From positions 124,001 through 188,000 of the forward strand of contig NZ_JAHKQJ010000010.1 of NCBI RefSeq assembly GCF_018861045.1: a stretch of 64,000 nt of DNA, given 5' to 3'. Below the pieces are notes generated by a model that was not told where the DNA came from, did no database searches, and saw only the letters and a list, made by a program, of their open reading frames with translations. A program made the translations under genes and the position numbers. The stretch is from Octadecabacter sp. B2R22. Its GTDB lineage: Bacteria; Pseudomonadota; Alphaproteobacteria; Rhodobacterales; Rhodobacteraceae. Below, in pieces: positions 16,859 to 27,143 of this stretch (positions within the stretch are counted from its first letter, which is position 1; each line of letters opens with the position of its first letter).

Positions 16859-19800
16859 ATGACAGATAAACAGTGGGAATTTTGGGTCGATCGTGGCGGC
16901 ACGTTTACCGACATCGTGGCGCGCACCCCAGACGGTGATGTGCGCACACATAAACTGTTGTCAGAAAACCCCGAACAATACGCCGATGCAGCCGTTCAAG
17001 GGGTTCATGACCTGATCGGAACATCCGATCCAGCGCTCGGATCGATTGCAGCTGTCAAAATGGGCACGACGGTTGCGACCAATGCGTTGCTTGAACGCAA
17101 AGGTGAAAAAGTTCTGTTGTTGATCACGGACGGGTATCGCGATCTTTTGAAGATCGGCTATCAGACCCGCCCCGATTTGTTTGCGTTGGACATCGTGCGC
17201 CCAGAATTGCTGTATTCTGATGTGGCCGAAGTTGCCGAACGGCTGGACGCTGAGGGCCATGTTCTTGTGCCGCTAGATGAAGACGCTGTTCGCGCATCGT
17301 TGCAGCAGGCGTTTGATTCTGGCCTGAGGGCAGTCGCGGTCGCGTTTCTGCACGCCTATCTAAATCCTGAACACGAAATTCGCGTGGCCCAAATCGCGTC
17401 CGAAATCGGGTTTACCCAGATCAGCGCCAGTCATGAGGTCTCGCGGCTCGCCAAACTGGTCGGGCGCGGGGACACAACGGTGGTGGATGCCTATCTGTCG
17501 CCGATTCTGCGGCGCTATGTTGATCAGGTTGCAGGTGCTTTGGATGTGGGGCGCGTCTGTGAAAGGCTGTTTTTCATGCAATCGAGCGGCGGGCTAACGG
17601 ATGCTGCGCGGTTCCAAGGGCGTGATGCCATTTTGTCCGGTCCTGCGGGCGGGATTGTCGGCATGGTCAAAACTGCCGAGGCCGCCGGTCACCCTAAGTT
17701 GATCGGCTTTGATATGGGCGGCACGTCGACCGACGTCAGCCACTATGCGGGCGAATATGAACGCTCGTTCGAAACCGAAGTCGCAGGCGTGCGGATGCGT
17801 GCGCCGATGATGGATATTCACACCGTTGCAGCGGGCGGCGGGTCGATCTGTCGTTTTGCGGACGGGCGGTTCCAAGTTGGCCCTGAAAGTGCAGGCGCGA
17901 ACCCTGGCCCAGCATGTTATCGGCGCGGCGGTCCGCTGACCGTGACGGATTGCAATGTTCTGCTCGGAAAGCTGAACCCTGAACATTTCCCTCAGGTGTT
18001 TGGACCAAATGGGGACCAACCACTGGACGTGGCCACGGTGCGGGCGAAGTTTGAATCGCTGGCCGCAAGCGTGGCACGCGAAACAGTTGACACACCACTT
18101 GCTGTAGAAGACATCGCTGAAGGGTTCCTCGCGATTGCTGTTGATAACATGGCCAACGCGATCAAAAAGATCAGTGTTCAACGCGGCCATGATGTGACGG
18201 ATTACACCTTGCAGTGTTTTGGCGGCGCGGGCGGGCAGCATGCTTGTTTGGTGGCCGAAGCCTTGGGCATGTCGCGTGTGCTGATCCATCCATTCGCAGG
18301 TGTCTTGTCGGCATTCGGAATGGGTCTGGCTGAGCTGCGGGAACTGCGCGAAGTGCAGTTTGACGCGCCTTTGTCGGACGTAGGCCGCGCCGAGGGTGAA
18401 CTGGCCGAGATGGCCGATGACGCGCGTGACATTGTCTTGGGGCAGGGCGCTTCTGATGTGCGTACGATGGCATGGGCGCATTTGCGGTATGACGGAACCC
18501 AGCAGGACTTGCGGGTGGTTTTCGATAGGGCTGATGCCATGAGGGCCGCCTTTGAGGCTGCACATCTCGCGCGGTTTGGCTTCACCAGCCCCAACGCCGA
18601 TATCTTGTTTGAAATGCTGAGCGTCGAAGCGATTGGTGAAGGCGCAGACCTGCCAGACCTCGGTGTGAAATCCGCGCAAAACCCCGAGCCGGTCGCGACC
18701 CATGATAGACCCTTTTATAACCGTGAGACGATGGGCGTCGGTGACAAAATCAACGGCCCCGCGATTATTCTGGAACCCACCGGAACCAACGTCATCGAAG
18801 CCGGTTGGCAAGCCGAGGTCGACCCCTTGGGCAATCTGATCCTAACGACGGACAGCACGTCCCGGTCCCTCAGCGCGAGCAGCGATGCGGACCCTGTGGT
18901 GCTTGAGGTCATGTCCAATCTGTTCATGTCCGTGGCAGATCAAATGGGCGCGACGCTCGCCAACACCAGCCAGTCCGTGAACATCAAGGAACGGTTCGAT
19001 TTTTCCTGCGCGATCTTTGACAGTGCGGGTGATTTGGTGGCCAACGCACCGCACGTGCCTGTGCATCTCGGGTCGATGTCAGACAGCATCAAAACGGTGA
19101 TGAAAGGATGGCCGGACGTGCAAGACGGCGATGCATTCATGCTCAATTCGCCCTACAACGGCGGTACTCACTTACCTGACGTGACGGTGGTGACGCCTGT
19201 GTTCATCGACGGCCGACCACGGTTCTGGCTGGGCTCTCGCGGGCACCATGCCGACATCGGTGGGCGCACGCCGGGGTCGGCACCGCCAGACAGCCAGCAC
19301 ATCGATGAAGAAGGCGTTTTGATCGACAACATGAAGCTGGTCTCAAAAGGGCGTTTCCTTGAGGATGACGCGCGGACGACGTTGGCGTCGGGTAAATATC
19401 CCTGCCGTAATCCAGATCAAAATATCGCCGATCTAAAGGCGCAAGTGGCGGCCAATGCGACGGGCCAAGCTGAACTCAACCGTATCTGTACCAGTTACGG
19501 CGTTGACGTGGTCAGCGCTTATATGGGCCATGTGCAAGACAACGCCGAAGCCAGCGTGCGCCGCGTGATCGACAGCCTTTCGGATGGGGTCTTTAGCTAC
19601 CCGATGGACGAAGGCCAAAGCATCGAGGTTTCGATCACTGTCGACAAACCAAACCGCACGGCGACGGTGGATTTCACAGGCACAAGTGCGCAGCATACTG
19701 GCAACTACAACGCGCCCTATGCGGTGTGTCGCGCGGTGGTCCTGTATGTGTTTCGCACGCTTGTAGGGTCTGCGATCCCGCTGAATGAGGGATGTTTGAA

Positions 19801-20407
19801 ACCGCTCAACATCATCGCGCCCGAGGGCACGATGCTGAACCCAACCTATCCGGCTGCGGTCATTGCAGGGAATACAGAGGTGTCTCAGGCGACGTGCAAT
19901 GCGCTTTTCGGGGCGCTTGGGGTGATTGCCGGATCACAGGCCACAATGAATAACTTTGTTTGGGGCAATGAGACGTTTCAGAACTACGAAACCATCGCAG
20001 GCGGCACAGGCGCAGGCCCCGATTTCAATGGCTGTGATGCCGTCCAAAGCCATATGACAAACACCCGCATGACAGACCCTGAAGTGCTGGAAAAACGCTT
20101 TCCTGTCCGCCTTGATCGCTTTGAGGTGCGGGATGGATCAGGAGGCGCAGGTGCTCATGTGGGCGGAAACGGTGCGCGCCGTGTGATGACGTTCCTAGAA
20201 CCCGTCACCGTGACGACGCTGTGTTCGCACCGTATTGTGCCGCCCTTTGGCGGGGCAGGTGGTGGTACGGGTGCGGTCGGGCGCAACTGGGCTGTTATGC
20301 CTGACGGCACGCGGCATGACCTAAAGGGAAACGATGAAATTGATCTTCCAGCAGGCGGACAATTCGTGATGGAAACACCCGGAGGCGGTGGCTGGGGCGA
20401 ACCTTAG
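16859..20407 (+). CDS. Fused 5-oxoprolinase / hydantoinase (HyuA-HyuB type)
   Basis: A 1182-residue protein. The N-terminal half is an HyuA-type ATP-binding domain of the actin-like fold ([11 protein letters not shown] at the start, [20 protein letters not shown], then GPAGGIVGM and [13 protein letters not shown]). From about residue 685 it continues as HyuB ([40 protein letters not shown]). Single-chain fusions hydrolyse 5-oxoproline to glutamate with ATP; separated HyuA/HyuB proteins act on hydantoins or acetone. The length favours 5-oxoprolinase. ATG 16859 follows AAGGGG. It ends one base from the convergent lactonase gene. Confidence 0.85.
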   Translation: MTDKQWEFWVDRGGTFTDIVARTPDGDVRTHKLLSENPEQYADAAVQGVHDLIGTSDPALGSIAAVKMGTTVATNALLERKGEKVLLLITDGYRDLLKIGYQTRPDLFALDIVRPELLYSDVAEVAERLDAEGHVLVPLDEDAVRASLQQAFDSGLRAVAVAFLHAYLNPEHEIRVAQIASEIGFTQISASHEVSRLAKLVGRGDTTVVDAYLSPILRRYVDQVAGALDVGRVCERLFFMQSSGGLTDAARFQGRDAILSGPAGGIVGMVKTAEAAGHPKLIGFDMGGTSTDVSHYAGEYERSFETEVAGVRMRAPMMDIHTVAAGGGSICRFADGRFQVGPESAGANPGPACYRRGGPLTVTDCNVLLGKLNPEHFPQVFGPNGDQPLDVATVRAKFESLAASVARETVDTPLAVEDIAEGFLAIAVDNMANAIKKISVQRGHDVTDYTLQCFGGAGGQHACLVAEALGMSRVLIHPFAGVLSAFGMGLAELRELREVQFDAPLSDVGRAEGELAEMADDARDIVLGQGASDVRTMAWAHLRYDGTQQDLRVVFDRADAMRAAFEAAHLARFGFTSPNADILFEMLSVEAIGEGADLPDLGVKSAQNPEPVATHDRPFYNRETMGVGDKINGPAIILEPTGTNVIEAGWQAEVDPLGNLILTTDSTSRSLSASSDADPVVLEVMSNLFMSVADQMGATLANTSQSVNIKERFDFSCAIFDSAGDLVANAPHVPVHLGSMSDSIKTVMKGWPDVQDGDAFMLNSPYNGGTHLPDVTVVTPVFIDGRPRFWLGSRGHHADIGGRTPGSAPPDSQHIDEEGVLIDNMKLVSKGRFLEDDARTTLASGKYPCRNPDQNIADLKAQVAANATGQAELNRICTSYGVDVVSAYMGHVQDNAEASVRRVIDSLSDGVFSYPMDEGQSIEVSITVDKPNRTATVDFTGTSAQHTGNYNAPYAVCRAVVLYVFRTLVGSAIPLNEGCLKPLNIIAPEGTMLNPTYPAAVIAGNTEVSQATCNALFGALGVIAGSQATMNNFVWGNETFQNYETIAGGTGAGPDFNGCDAVQSHMTNTRMTDPEVLEKRFPVRLDRFEVRDGSGGAGAHVGGNGARRVMTFLEPVTVTTLCSHRIVPPFGGAGGGTGAVGRNWAVMPDGTRHDLKGNDEIDLPAGGQFVMETPGGGGWGEP

Positions 20408-20408
20408 G

Positions 20409-21233
20409 TTACAGGATCACCTGATGTTCTGCCTGTCCCACCGCATCAACGGGGGTCGCGAATGTTTTACCGTCATCTGGCTCTGACTGTCCTATTCCGG
20501 CTGAGGTGCAGAACAGCGTCTTGAACCCGACGCCACCAAAGGCAGGGCAACTGGTCTGTTTTGCTGGAAACGAGATTGTTTGGGTGAGCGTGCCGTCGGG
20601 TGCATAACAAGCCACCCGATTAGCGCCCCACTGCGCATTCCAAAAGTTTCCATCCATATCAACCACCGCCCCGTCTGGCCCCCACGGGGTATCGCCAAAG
20701 TCGAGCCAGACCTCGGGGTCCCCAACGGGCCAGCCATCTTTTTCTGCCAGCTTTTGGCGCATGATCTTGCGGGTCTTCGTGTCGGTGAAATAAGCATGGG
20801 TGGCATTGGGCACGAAACAAATCGCGTTGGAGGTAGAGATGCCTGCGAACAGTTTGCGTACCTCACCACGGTAGTAGCGATAGATCGCGCCAGCCTTGGC
20901 TTCTCCGTCAACACCCATTGTTCCGATCCAGAACCCGCCCCACGGATCGGCACGACCATCGTTTGAACGGGTAATCGGGTTGTCGACCTCGATTTCGGCG
21001 ATCTGATCACCGGTGCTGGTTGCCAGATCAAAGACATGCAGTCCAATGCTGTCCGCAATCAGCAGGCGGTTGTCATCCACCCAACCAGCGGCCGAAACGT
21101 AACGGGTAAATTGCCAGTGATGGTCCTTGGTGTGCAGACGTTTTGACAGGATATCAAACCAATACAACTCCCCGCGCGACGGGTGCCAAAGGGGGCCTTC
21201 ACCCAGAGTACATTTGGTTTCGTCAAAGATCAT
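20409..21233 (-). CDS. SMP-30/gluconolactonase/LRE family protein
   Basis: A 274-residue six-bladed beta-propeller protein. It starts with the family metal-site segment TLGEGPLWHPSRGELYWFDI and contains NPITRSNDGRADPWGGFWIGTMG, the second metal-binding region, and PDGAVVDMDGNFWNAQWG. Relatives are Ca/Zn-dependent lactonases acting on sugar lactones such as gluconolactone or L-arabinono-lactone. The substrate is unknown and no sugar-catabolic gene is adjacent. I chose ATG 21233 because it has an upstream AGGGGA; a GTG at 21257 would add eight residues. Confidence 0.8.
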   Translation of the reverse strand: MIFDETKCTLGEGPLWHPSRGELYWFDILSKRLHTKDHHWQFTRYVSAAGWVDDNRLLIADSIGLHVFDLATSTGDQIAEIEVDNPITRSNDGRADPWGGFWIGTMGVDGEAKAGAIYRYYRGEVRKLFAGISTSNAICFVPNATHAYFTDTKTRKIMRQKLAEKDGWPVGDPEVWLDFGDTPWGPDGAVVDMDGNFWNAQWGANRVACYAPDGTLTQTISFPAKQTSCPAFGGVGFKTLFCTSAGIGQSEPDDGKTFATPVDAVGQAEHQVIL

Positions 21234-21273
21234 GAGAGCGGTTCCCCTTCGCGCCACATTATGGGCGCCGGAT

Positions 21274-21305
21274 TGTCCAAGGCAAGCTCCGGCCTGCCTT
21301 GGACA
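21274..21305. repeat. Perfect 11-bp inverted repeat
   Basis: TGTCCAAGGCA and TGCCTTGGACA are separated by ten bases. It lies between the minus-strand lipoprotein stop (21312) and the lactonase start (21233). It could end lipoprotein transcription, but no T-run follows; it could equally be an operator for the lactonase gene. Confidence 0.6.
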
Positions 21306-21311
21306 GCTCGA

Positions 21312-21665
21312 TTATGAGAAGCATGCCGCATGAGTCGGGTAATCGTCGCCGAACGCAACTGCCGCAGCAGCATGGTCCTGACCGGACGCCATATAGGCGC
21401 GGTATGCTTTGAATATGCCTGATTGTTCGGGGTCTACGCCGCGGGAGGAATAGCCTGCGGCTACGTCAGAAACAGAGGGGCGAACGTTGCGCAACCAGTC
21501 GTCGCGCTCTGGAACGCTATTGGAACATGCCGCGGCGGCGACTTGATCTGCCATCGACATCGCGGCAGGTACCGCTGCATCTACGGTGTCTGGCGTGTTG
21601 GGCACTGGTTGGCACGCACTTAGGAAAAAGGCAGCGGCGGCTAAAGAAGTGGAGAGTTTAAACAT
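21312..21665 (-). CDS. Small lipoprotein of unknown function
   Basis: A 117-residue protein with a lipoprotein signal peptide (MFKLSTSLAAAAFFLSACQ, lipobox LSAC at about residue 18). The mature part is Ala-rich, with two further Cys residues and a short region DDWLRNVRPSVSDVAAGYSSRG. No family is recognised. The start at 21665 is preferred because the frame upstream adds 11 residues that spoil the signal peptide. Confidence 0.6.
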   Translation of the reverse strand: MFKLSTSLAAAAFFLSACQPVPNTPDTVDAAVPAAMSMADQVAAAACSNSVPERDDWLRNVRPSVSDVAAGYSSRGVDPEQSGIFKAYRAYMASGQDHAAAAVAFGDDYPTHAACFS

Positions 21666-21749
21666 AAAAAACGTGGTCCTTAGTAAGCTAATTGGCAATA
21701 TCGCCTAGGCTAGCCTAGATCACGCGAGTTTAGTGTCAAAAAATCGCCT

Positions 21750-22622
21750 TTAGCGTTTCCCGTAATACAACCCGACGACATGTTCGGCTTGCGCAAAGAA
21801 CAACCAACGAGCGGTGAAAACACCGACGAGGTGGCTAGTCGCGGCCAGAGCGACGAAGATGAACGACTGCCCAAGAAGGACCAAGACAAGCGGAACAACA
21901 ATCATCAAGACCAACGCAATGATACGCAGTTTCAAAGCATGTTTGCGCCCGATCACATAAACGAATTCGTTCAGCAGGTAGTTGGTGCCTGTGTGTGGCG
22001 GCTCAAAGGCACGGACCTCACCGCGCGCACCTAGGCCCGTTGCGGTGGCCAATGTTGTACCACTGTCCGCTAGGGCGCGATCCCCAAACAGCCAATGCCC
22101 GATCTGAGCGGCCGCCGCGAGGATCAGCAATGGCACTGCAAACTTGACCTCCCCCGCAAGCAAAGCGCCACCGGCGATGCAAAGCGACAGGAACATCGCA
22201 GGGGTCGTCGTGTTGTTCCAACGGGGCACGGTTTTGATTTGGGCGTAAATCATTGAGGTCGTGAACACGGTCCCAAACGACAAGATAGCGCCGATAATGC
22301 CCAATAACCCAATGCGCATGTCAAAGAACACAAGCCCCGCGCCGTAGATCGCCATGACAATCAGTGCAGCGACGGCGCAAATACCTTCGCGAGACAACCA
22401 GCTGGAGCGCCACTGCTTGAACGCTTTCATCGCGCGTTCAGGATGGCCAAGGTGGAAAGTCGACGCGATCAACCCGCCGACGGCCAGCAGGTATGCGAGG
22501 GTGAAATATCCGAATGCGGCCCAGCCCGTAACAGCGGGGAGCCCGAAGCCGAGGAATGCCAGCAGGCCAAAGCCCGCACCGGACAACGTGGAAAACAGAA
22601 TGACAGAAGGTGCTGGATGCAT
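21750..22622 (-). CDS. soeC: Sulfite dehydrogenase membrane subunit SoeC (DmsC/NrfD type)
   Basis: A 290-residue integral membrane protein with about eight hydrophobic helices, starting MHPAPSVILFSTLSGAGFGLLAFLGF and with the conserved FHLGHPERAMKAFKQWRSSWLSREG segment of DmsC-type quinone-binding anchors. It is the last gene after soeA and soeB and overlaps soeB by one base. In SoeABC enzymes this subunit passes electrons from cytoplasmic sulfite oxidation to the quinone pool. DMSO-reductase DmsC is the structural alternative; the taurine gene context decides for Soe. Confidence 0.82.
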   Translation of the reverse strand: MHPAPSVILFSTLSGAGFGLLAFLGFGLPAVTGWAAFGYFTLAYLLAVGGLIASTFHLGHPERAMKAFKQWRSSWLSREGICAVAALIVMAIYGAGLVFFDMRIGLLGIIGAILSFGTVFTTSMIYAQIKTVPRWNNTTTPAMFLSLCIAGGALLAGEVKFAVPLLILAAAAQIGHWLFGDRALADSGTTLATATGLGARGEVRAFEPPHTGTNYLLNEFVYVIGRKHALKLRIIALVLMIVVPLVLVLLGQSFIFVALAATSHLVGVFTARWLFFAQAEHVVGLYYGKR

Positions 22623-23401
22623 CAGTTTGATCCTCCTTTAGGGCCGCCTGGCATGGCATCGAGTGCTTTATCCAGCCAGCCAAGGAACCCCTTTGGGGCC
22701 TCTGTGATGGGTTCAAGGAACGGCGCGAGGATATCGACCTCTTCCTTGAGAGATTGGTCTTTGGGACGCGGTGGCAGATATTTGTTCACGGGTTTTGTAC
22801 CCATCTCTGGCATCAGGTCCATACCGCCGCGCTGCGCGGTCAACTGCGAGACATTGCTGTTTGGGTCCGCGAAATCACCAAAGTGACGTGCGCCTGCTGG
22901 GCAGGTCCGAACGCATGCTGGCTCACGGTCTTCTTCGGGCAGGTTTTCGTTATAGATGCGGTCCACGCACAATGTGCATTTCTTCATGACCTTTTCTTCG
23001 GCATCCATTTCGCGGGCGCCATATGGGCAAGCCCACGCGCACAATCCGCAGCCAATACAGTCGCTTTCGTTGACCAGAACGATCCCGTCCTCGACCCGCT
23101 TGTAGCTGGCCCCTGTCGGGCAGACGGTGACACAAGGCGCGTCTTCGCAGTGCAGGCAGGATTTTGGGAAGTGAATCAGCTGGGCAGGCGCAGCCTCGGG
23201 TTGAATTTCATAAGAATGCACGCGGTTCAGAAACGTGCCAGTCGGGTTCGCGCCATATGGGTCTTGGTCCGACAAGGGCGCGCCATAGTTTTCCGTGTTC
23301 CACCCTTTGCAGGAAATCACACAGGCATGGCAGCCGACACAGGTATCAAGGTCGATTACAAGACCGAGCTTACGGTCCGTTGATGTGGGAAGCGTTGTCA
23401 T
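22622..23401 (-). CDS. soeB: Sulfite dehydrogenase iron-sulfur subunit SoeB
   Basis: A 259-residue ferredoxin-like subunit with cysteine groups for four [4Fe-4S] clusters: CVGCHACVISC, CLHCEDAPCVTVC, CIGCGLCAWAC and CTLC with the late CVRTC. It begins close to the first cluster and has no Tat signal, so it stays in the cytoplasm with SoeA. ATG 23401 is chosen because it forms an ATGA overlap with the stop of a 46-codon gene just upstream. Its stop overlaps the soeC start. Confidence 0.85.
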   Translation of the reverse strand: MTTLPTSTDRKLGLVIDLDTCVGCHACVISCKGWNTENYGAPLSDQDPYGANPTGTFLNRVHSYEIQPEAAPAQLIHFPKSCLHCEDAPCVTVCPTGASYKRVEDGIVLVNESDCIGCGLCAWACPYGAREMDAEEKVMKKCTLCVDRIYNENLPEEDREPACVRTCPAGARHFGDFADPNSNVSQLTAQRGGMDLMPEMGTKPVNKYLPPRPKDQSLKEEVDILAPFLEPITEAPKGFLGWLDKALDAMPGGPKGGSN

Positions 23402-23538
23402 GTGGTGGCCCCTATTTGAATGGGTCGGATCAAGCTGACGGGTTCTTCCTTGCTGGCGTCCCATGTGGCGACGAACCAGATGAACGATCCGATCATCAGG
23501 GCGAGAAAGGCGAAGATGAGGAGGAGGGTTTTGGTCAT
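23398..23538 (-). CDS. 46-residue single-helix membrane protein between soeA and soeB
   Basis: An open frame too short for most gene callers. It starts at 23538, where ATGA overlaps the soeA stop, and ends at 23398, where ATGA overlaps the soeB start. An AAGGT site lies eight bases before the ATG, inside the end of soeA. The product begins MTKTLLLIFAFLALMIGSF, one predicted transmembrane helix (about residues 4-26), then a short polar tail containing DASKEEP. No family is recognised. The double overlap and the hydrophobic profile argue for a real, translated subunit or assembly factor of the sulfite dehydrogenase. Confidence 0.72.
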   Translation of the reverse strand: MTKTLLLIFAFLALMIGSFIWFVATWDASKEEPVSLIRPIQIGATT

Positions 23539-26369
23539 TTCCCGACCTTCCATGCGAGCGTTTCCGGACCTTTAGGCACGGGGGTCTTTTGCGGCGGTGT
23601 GGCAGGCTGGGATTGGTTGCCTTTCGGGGCCGTGGTTTTTTCGATCTTCACGCGCAGGTCGAACCATGCGGCTTGGCCGGTGATCGGATCAGAGTTGGAC
23701 CAGCGCATGCCGTCGCCTTTTTCGGGCAACAGTTCGTGGATTAGATGGTTGAGCAAGAACCCTTCTTTGGTTTCCGGCGCATCGTTGTCCAACGCCCAAG
23801 CACCCTTGCGTTTGCCGATCGCGTTCCATGTCCAGACGGTGTTTTCATTCAACGCCGCCATGTGGGCAACAGGGACGGTGATCTCACCTGAAGGGCTGGT
23901 TACTTTGGCCCAATCGCCGTCCTCAAAACTATTTTCCTGCCAAATCTTGGTCGGCACATACAACGGATTGTGTCCGTGTATTTGACGTAACCAAGCGTTT
24001 TGTGTCCCCCAAGAATGGTACATTGCCATCGGGCGCTGGGTCAGCGCGTGGACGTTGTATACATCGCAGTCGATCATGTCATCCGAAAGCGGCGCATACC
24101 ACATCGGTAGCGGGTCCATTGTGTCCTTTACCTGCTGGCGTAGGTGATCGGGCGGCTGCACACGTCCGTGCCCTTCGGCGGCCAATTGCATACGGCGAAG
24201 CGGTTCGACGTAGGGTGTAAAGATGTAGGGCTGAACGGAATCGTAAAAGCCCATTTCAACCGCCCAGTTTTGGTAGGCCATGTTGAAGGGCTTATAATAA
24301 GACGCCTCTTCAGGGACGTGAGAGACCCAGAAGCCGCCGTTCTTGATGTAGCTGTCCAACTGACCCTCGTTGGGGTCACCGCGACCGTCTTGCAGCCCAT
24401 CTTCGCCCATGCGCCACCCCGCCAAAGGCCCAATTCCAGGGCGGCGGATGTGGTTGGTGATGTAATCGGCGTAGTCTTCGTATTTCTGACTGCCGTCTTC
24501 GTTCACAAACCCAGTGAGGCCAAGTCGCGCACCGAGTTCGCAAAGCACCGATTGAAATCCGCGCACATCGCGGTCGGGTTCGACCACAGGCCAACGGATT
24601 GCGTCAGCTACGCCGTCGGCTTCGCTGATGGGGCGATCCAACAGGCTGATGCAATCGTGGCGTTCAAGGTAGGTCGTATCGGGCAGGATCAGATCGGCGT
24701 AGGCCACCATTTCGGATGAATAGGCGTCTGAATAGATGATGTGCGGGATAACGTAATCGCCGTTCTCATCCTTATCCGTCAGCATTTCCATGACACCAGT
24801 CGTGTTCATCGAAGAATTCCACGACATATTCGCCATATACATAAACAGCGTGTCGATCTTGTAGGGATCACCCGCATGGGCATTGGAAATGACCATATGC
24901 ATCATGCCATGGGCACTCAGCGGGTTTTCCCATGTGTAGGCTTTGTCGATGCGAATGGCGGACCCATCTTCGTTCAGCATCAAATCATCTGGACCATGGG
25001 GGTAACCAAGGTGCGGCCCATTGAGAGCGGCCCCAGGAGTGACTTTGCCGTGGGGTTTTGGATGGGCCGTTGCGGGTTTCGGGTAGGGTGGTTTGAACCG
25101 CATCCCACCAGGGGTTTCGACCGCCCCAAGGATAATCTGCAAGGTATGGAGCGCACGGCACGTCTGGAACCCGTTCGAGTGCGCTGAAATCCCGCGCATG
25201 GCGTGCATCGACACAGGCCGACCCACCATCTTGTCGTGTTTCTTGCCGCGAAAATCTGTCCACGGACGATCCAGTACGATTTCTTCGTCAAAGGCGACGC
25301 GGGCCATGTCCGCGGCAAGCCGTTTGATCCGAGACGCTGAAATACCGGTCTTTTCGGCGGCTTCTTCGGGGGCGTATTTCGGATCAAGGAACCGATCTGC
25401 CATAAGGTGGAACACGGGACGATGTGTAACACCAGCCGCGCGGTGTGTGCCTGACAGGTCAGGTTCAACCCCTTGGCCATTCCACGGCGCAAGATGACCT
25501 GTGTTGCGATCCATCACCAACGGTTCGCCGTCATCATCGCGCATCAACAGGCCGAATTGGTCTGACTTAGTGTCCTCATTCACAAGGCAGGACGCGTTGG
25601 TGAACCGCGCAAGGTAATCAAGGTCAAGCTTGCCCGCCTTAAACAGTTCATGAATCAGCGCCATGATCAGCAATCCGTCCGTACCCGGAGTGATACCAAA
25701 CCAGTCGTCCGCCACGGCATTGTAGCCGCTACGGATCGGGTTGACGCCAATCATACGTGCGCCGCGGTCTTTGATCTTGCCGATGCCCATTTTGATCGGG
25801 TTGCTGTCGTGGTCTTCGGCGACTCCGAACAGCACGAACATCTTAGTGTGGTCCCAATCGGGTTGGCCAAATTCCCAGAATGCGCCGCCCATCGTATAGA
25901 TGCCCGCTGCCGCCATGTTCACAGAACAGAACCCGCCATGTGCGGCGTAGTTCGGTGTGCCGAACCCCTGCGCCCACAAGGACGTAAACGATTGCGACTG
26001 ATCGCGGCCCGTGAAGAACGCCAGCTTTTCGGGGGCTTCTTTGCGGATGGGTTCTAGCCACTCAGTGGCCAGTGTTAGGGCTTCTTCCCAGCTGATTTCC
26101 TCAAACTCGCCAGACCCGCGTTCACCGACCCGTTTCAGCGGAGCCTTAAGACGGGATGGCGCGTTGACCTGCATGATTCCTGCGGACCCTTTGGCGCATA
26201 GAACACCTTGGTTGACGGGGTGGTCTTTGTTGCCTTCGATATAGGCAACTTTACCGTCCTTCATGTGGACATTGATGCCGCACCGGCAGGCGCACATGTA
26301 GCAGGTCGTCTTACGCACCTCATCAGAGACAGGGGGCGACGTGTCGAGGTTTGGCTGGTCTTTGGGCAT
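23535..26369 (-). CDS. soeA: Sulfite dehydrogenase molybdopterin subunit SoeA
   Basis: A 944-residue molybdopterin oxidoreductase of the DMSO-reductase superfamily. An N-terminal [4Fe-4S] site is formed by C23, C26, C30 and C58 (CxxCxxxC-x27-C), followed by KGSAGIMQVNAPSRLKAPLKR. There is no twin-arginine signal, so the enzyme is cytoplasmic, as known for SoeA and unlike periplasmic SorA or SoxCD. It begins 12 bases after tauE in an operon with xsc, pta and ackA, which release sulfite; this supports sulfite oxidation over polysulfide, thiosulfate or DMSO chemistry. Function is inferred from context and family. Confidence 0.85.
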   Translation of the reverse strand: MPKDQPNLDTSPPVSDEVRKTTCYMCACRCGINVHMKDGKVAYIEGNKDHPVNQGVLCAKGSAGIMQVNAPSRLKAPLKRVGERGSGEFEEISWEEALTLATEWLEPIRKEAPEKLAFFTGRDQSQSFTSLWAQGFGTPNYAAHGGFCSVNMAAAGIYTMGGAFWEFGQPDWDHTKMFVLFGVAEDHDSNPIKMGIGKIKDRGARMIGVNPIRSGYNAVADDWFGITPGTDGLLIMALIHELFKAGKLDLDYLARFTNASCLVNEDTKSDQFGLLMRDDDGEPLVMDRNTGHLAPWNGQGVEPDLSGTHRAAGVTHRPVFHLMADRFLDPKYAPEEAAEKTGISASRIKRLAADMARVAFDEEIVLDRPWTDFRGKKHDKMVGRPVSMHAMRGISAHSNGFQTCRALHTLQIILGAVETPGGMRFKPPYPKPATAHPKPHGKVTPGAALNGPHLGYPHGPDDLMLNEDGSAIRIDKAYTWENPLSAHGMMHMVISNAHAGDPYKIDTLFMYMANMSWNSSMNTTGVMEMLTDKDENGDYVIPHIIYSDAYSSEMVAYADLILPDTTYLERHDCISLLDRPISEADGVADAIRWPVVEPDRDVRGFQSVLCELGARLGLTGFVNEDGSQKYEDYADYITNHIRRPGIGPLAGWRMGEDGLQDGRGDPNEGQLDSYIKNGGFWVSHVPEEASYYKPFNMAYQNWAVEMGFYDSVQPYIFTPYVEPLRRMQLAAEGHGRVQPPDHLRQQVKDTMDPLPMWYAPLSDDMIDCDVYNVHALTQRPMAMYHSWGTQNAWLRQIHGHNPLYVPTKIWQENSFEDGDWAKVTSPSGEITVPVAHMAALNENTVWTWNAIGKRKGAWALDNDAPETKEGFLLNHLIHELLPEKGDGMRWSNSDPITGQAAWFDLRVKIEKTTAPKGNQSQPATPPQKTPVPKGPETLAWKVGK

Positions 26370-26381
26370 TGAAAGAAACCT

Positions 26382-27143
26382 CTAGCTTACGAGTGTTCGG
26401 ATAAGCCCGGCTGACGCGAGACTGATCAATAGGATAAGGCAAAATGGACGATAATAGGCAGATAGCCGTTCGGTAAAGAGCTGTTGTCCCAAAAGAACGC
26501 CAAACATGGTCGGACCTGCAAAGACCAAACCACGTGCCGCGCCCGAAAAATCCATCACGCCGAATAGCAGCAAAACAATCATCGACGACGCAGACCCAAG
26601 AAACAAATACAAGACCAAAGAGGCCCGCATCACACGGGCGGATTGATCCGCCGCAAGCACGTAAAACGCCACGACCATGCCGCCCACATGGGCAATTCCA
26701 GATATGATGCCAGCGACAATTCCGGTGCAGTAAAGGCCCGGTTTGGTTGCCAAGAAAGACAATCGCACCTTGGCCAACTGGCTGATCGCAAGCACAACAA
26801 TAACGCTGAGTGCCAGTGCTTTTGATGTCTCAACTGGAAGCGACAACGTAAGCCACAATCCAATCGGCCAACCAACCAACGCACTGATAACGAGGCCATA
26901 GGCCATAGGGCGGTCCGCTTCGGCCCAGCCGCTTTTCATCATCAACAGGGATGCAGACATTTCCAACCACCACAGCATCGGTATCAATTCAATCGGAGGA
27001 AGGATAACGACGGCAGTGGCCATAACCATTGCAGATAAGGCAAAGCCTGAAAAACCGCGCACGACGCCAGCCAAAAGCGTCAGCCCGAAAAGAATGAAGA
27101 AATGATCTCGGCTGAGGTTTGTTGTCTCTAGAACCCAATCCAT
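26382..27143 (-). CDS. tauE: TauE/SafE-family sulfite (sulfonate) exporter
   Basis: A 253-residue membrane protein of the TSUP (TauE/SafE, formerly DUF81) family with about eight hydrophobic helices and the typical internal duplication (LAGVVRGFSGFALS near the start; GIVAGIISGIAHVGGM in the second half). In taurine degraders members export sulfite from the cytoplasm. Start ATG 27143 forms a TGATG overlap with ackA. Its position between ackA and soeA suggests that export and oxidation are two parallel exits for sulfite. Confidence 0.82.
   Translation of the reverse strand: MDWVLETTNLSRDHFFILFGLTLLAGVVRGFSGFALSAMVMATAVVILPPIELIPMLWWLEMSASLLMMKSGWAEADRPMAYGLVISALVGWPIGLWLTLSLPVETSKALALSVIVVLAISQLAKVRLSFLATKPGLYCTGIVAGIISGIAHVGGMVVAFYVLAADQSARVMRASLVLYLFLGSASSMIVLLLFGVMDFSGAARGLVFAGPTMFGVLLGQQLFTERLSAYYRPFCLILLISLASAGLIRTLVS

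Noticed and set aside
17594-18811. Long minus-strand open frame within the 5-oxoprolinase gene
   Set aside because: His- and Arg-rich shadow of a well-conserved plus-strand gene; no recognisable features.
23535-26369. DMSO reductase / DmsABC as the identity of the molybdoenzyme operon
   Set aside because: SoeA has no twin-arginine signal, and the operon partners are xsc, pta, ackA and tauE, which produce or move sulfite. SoeABC fits better.
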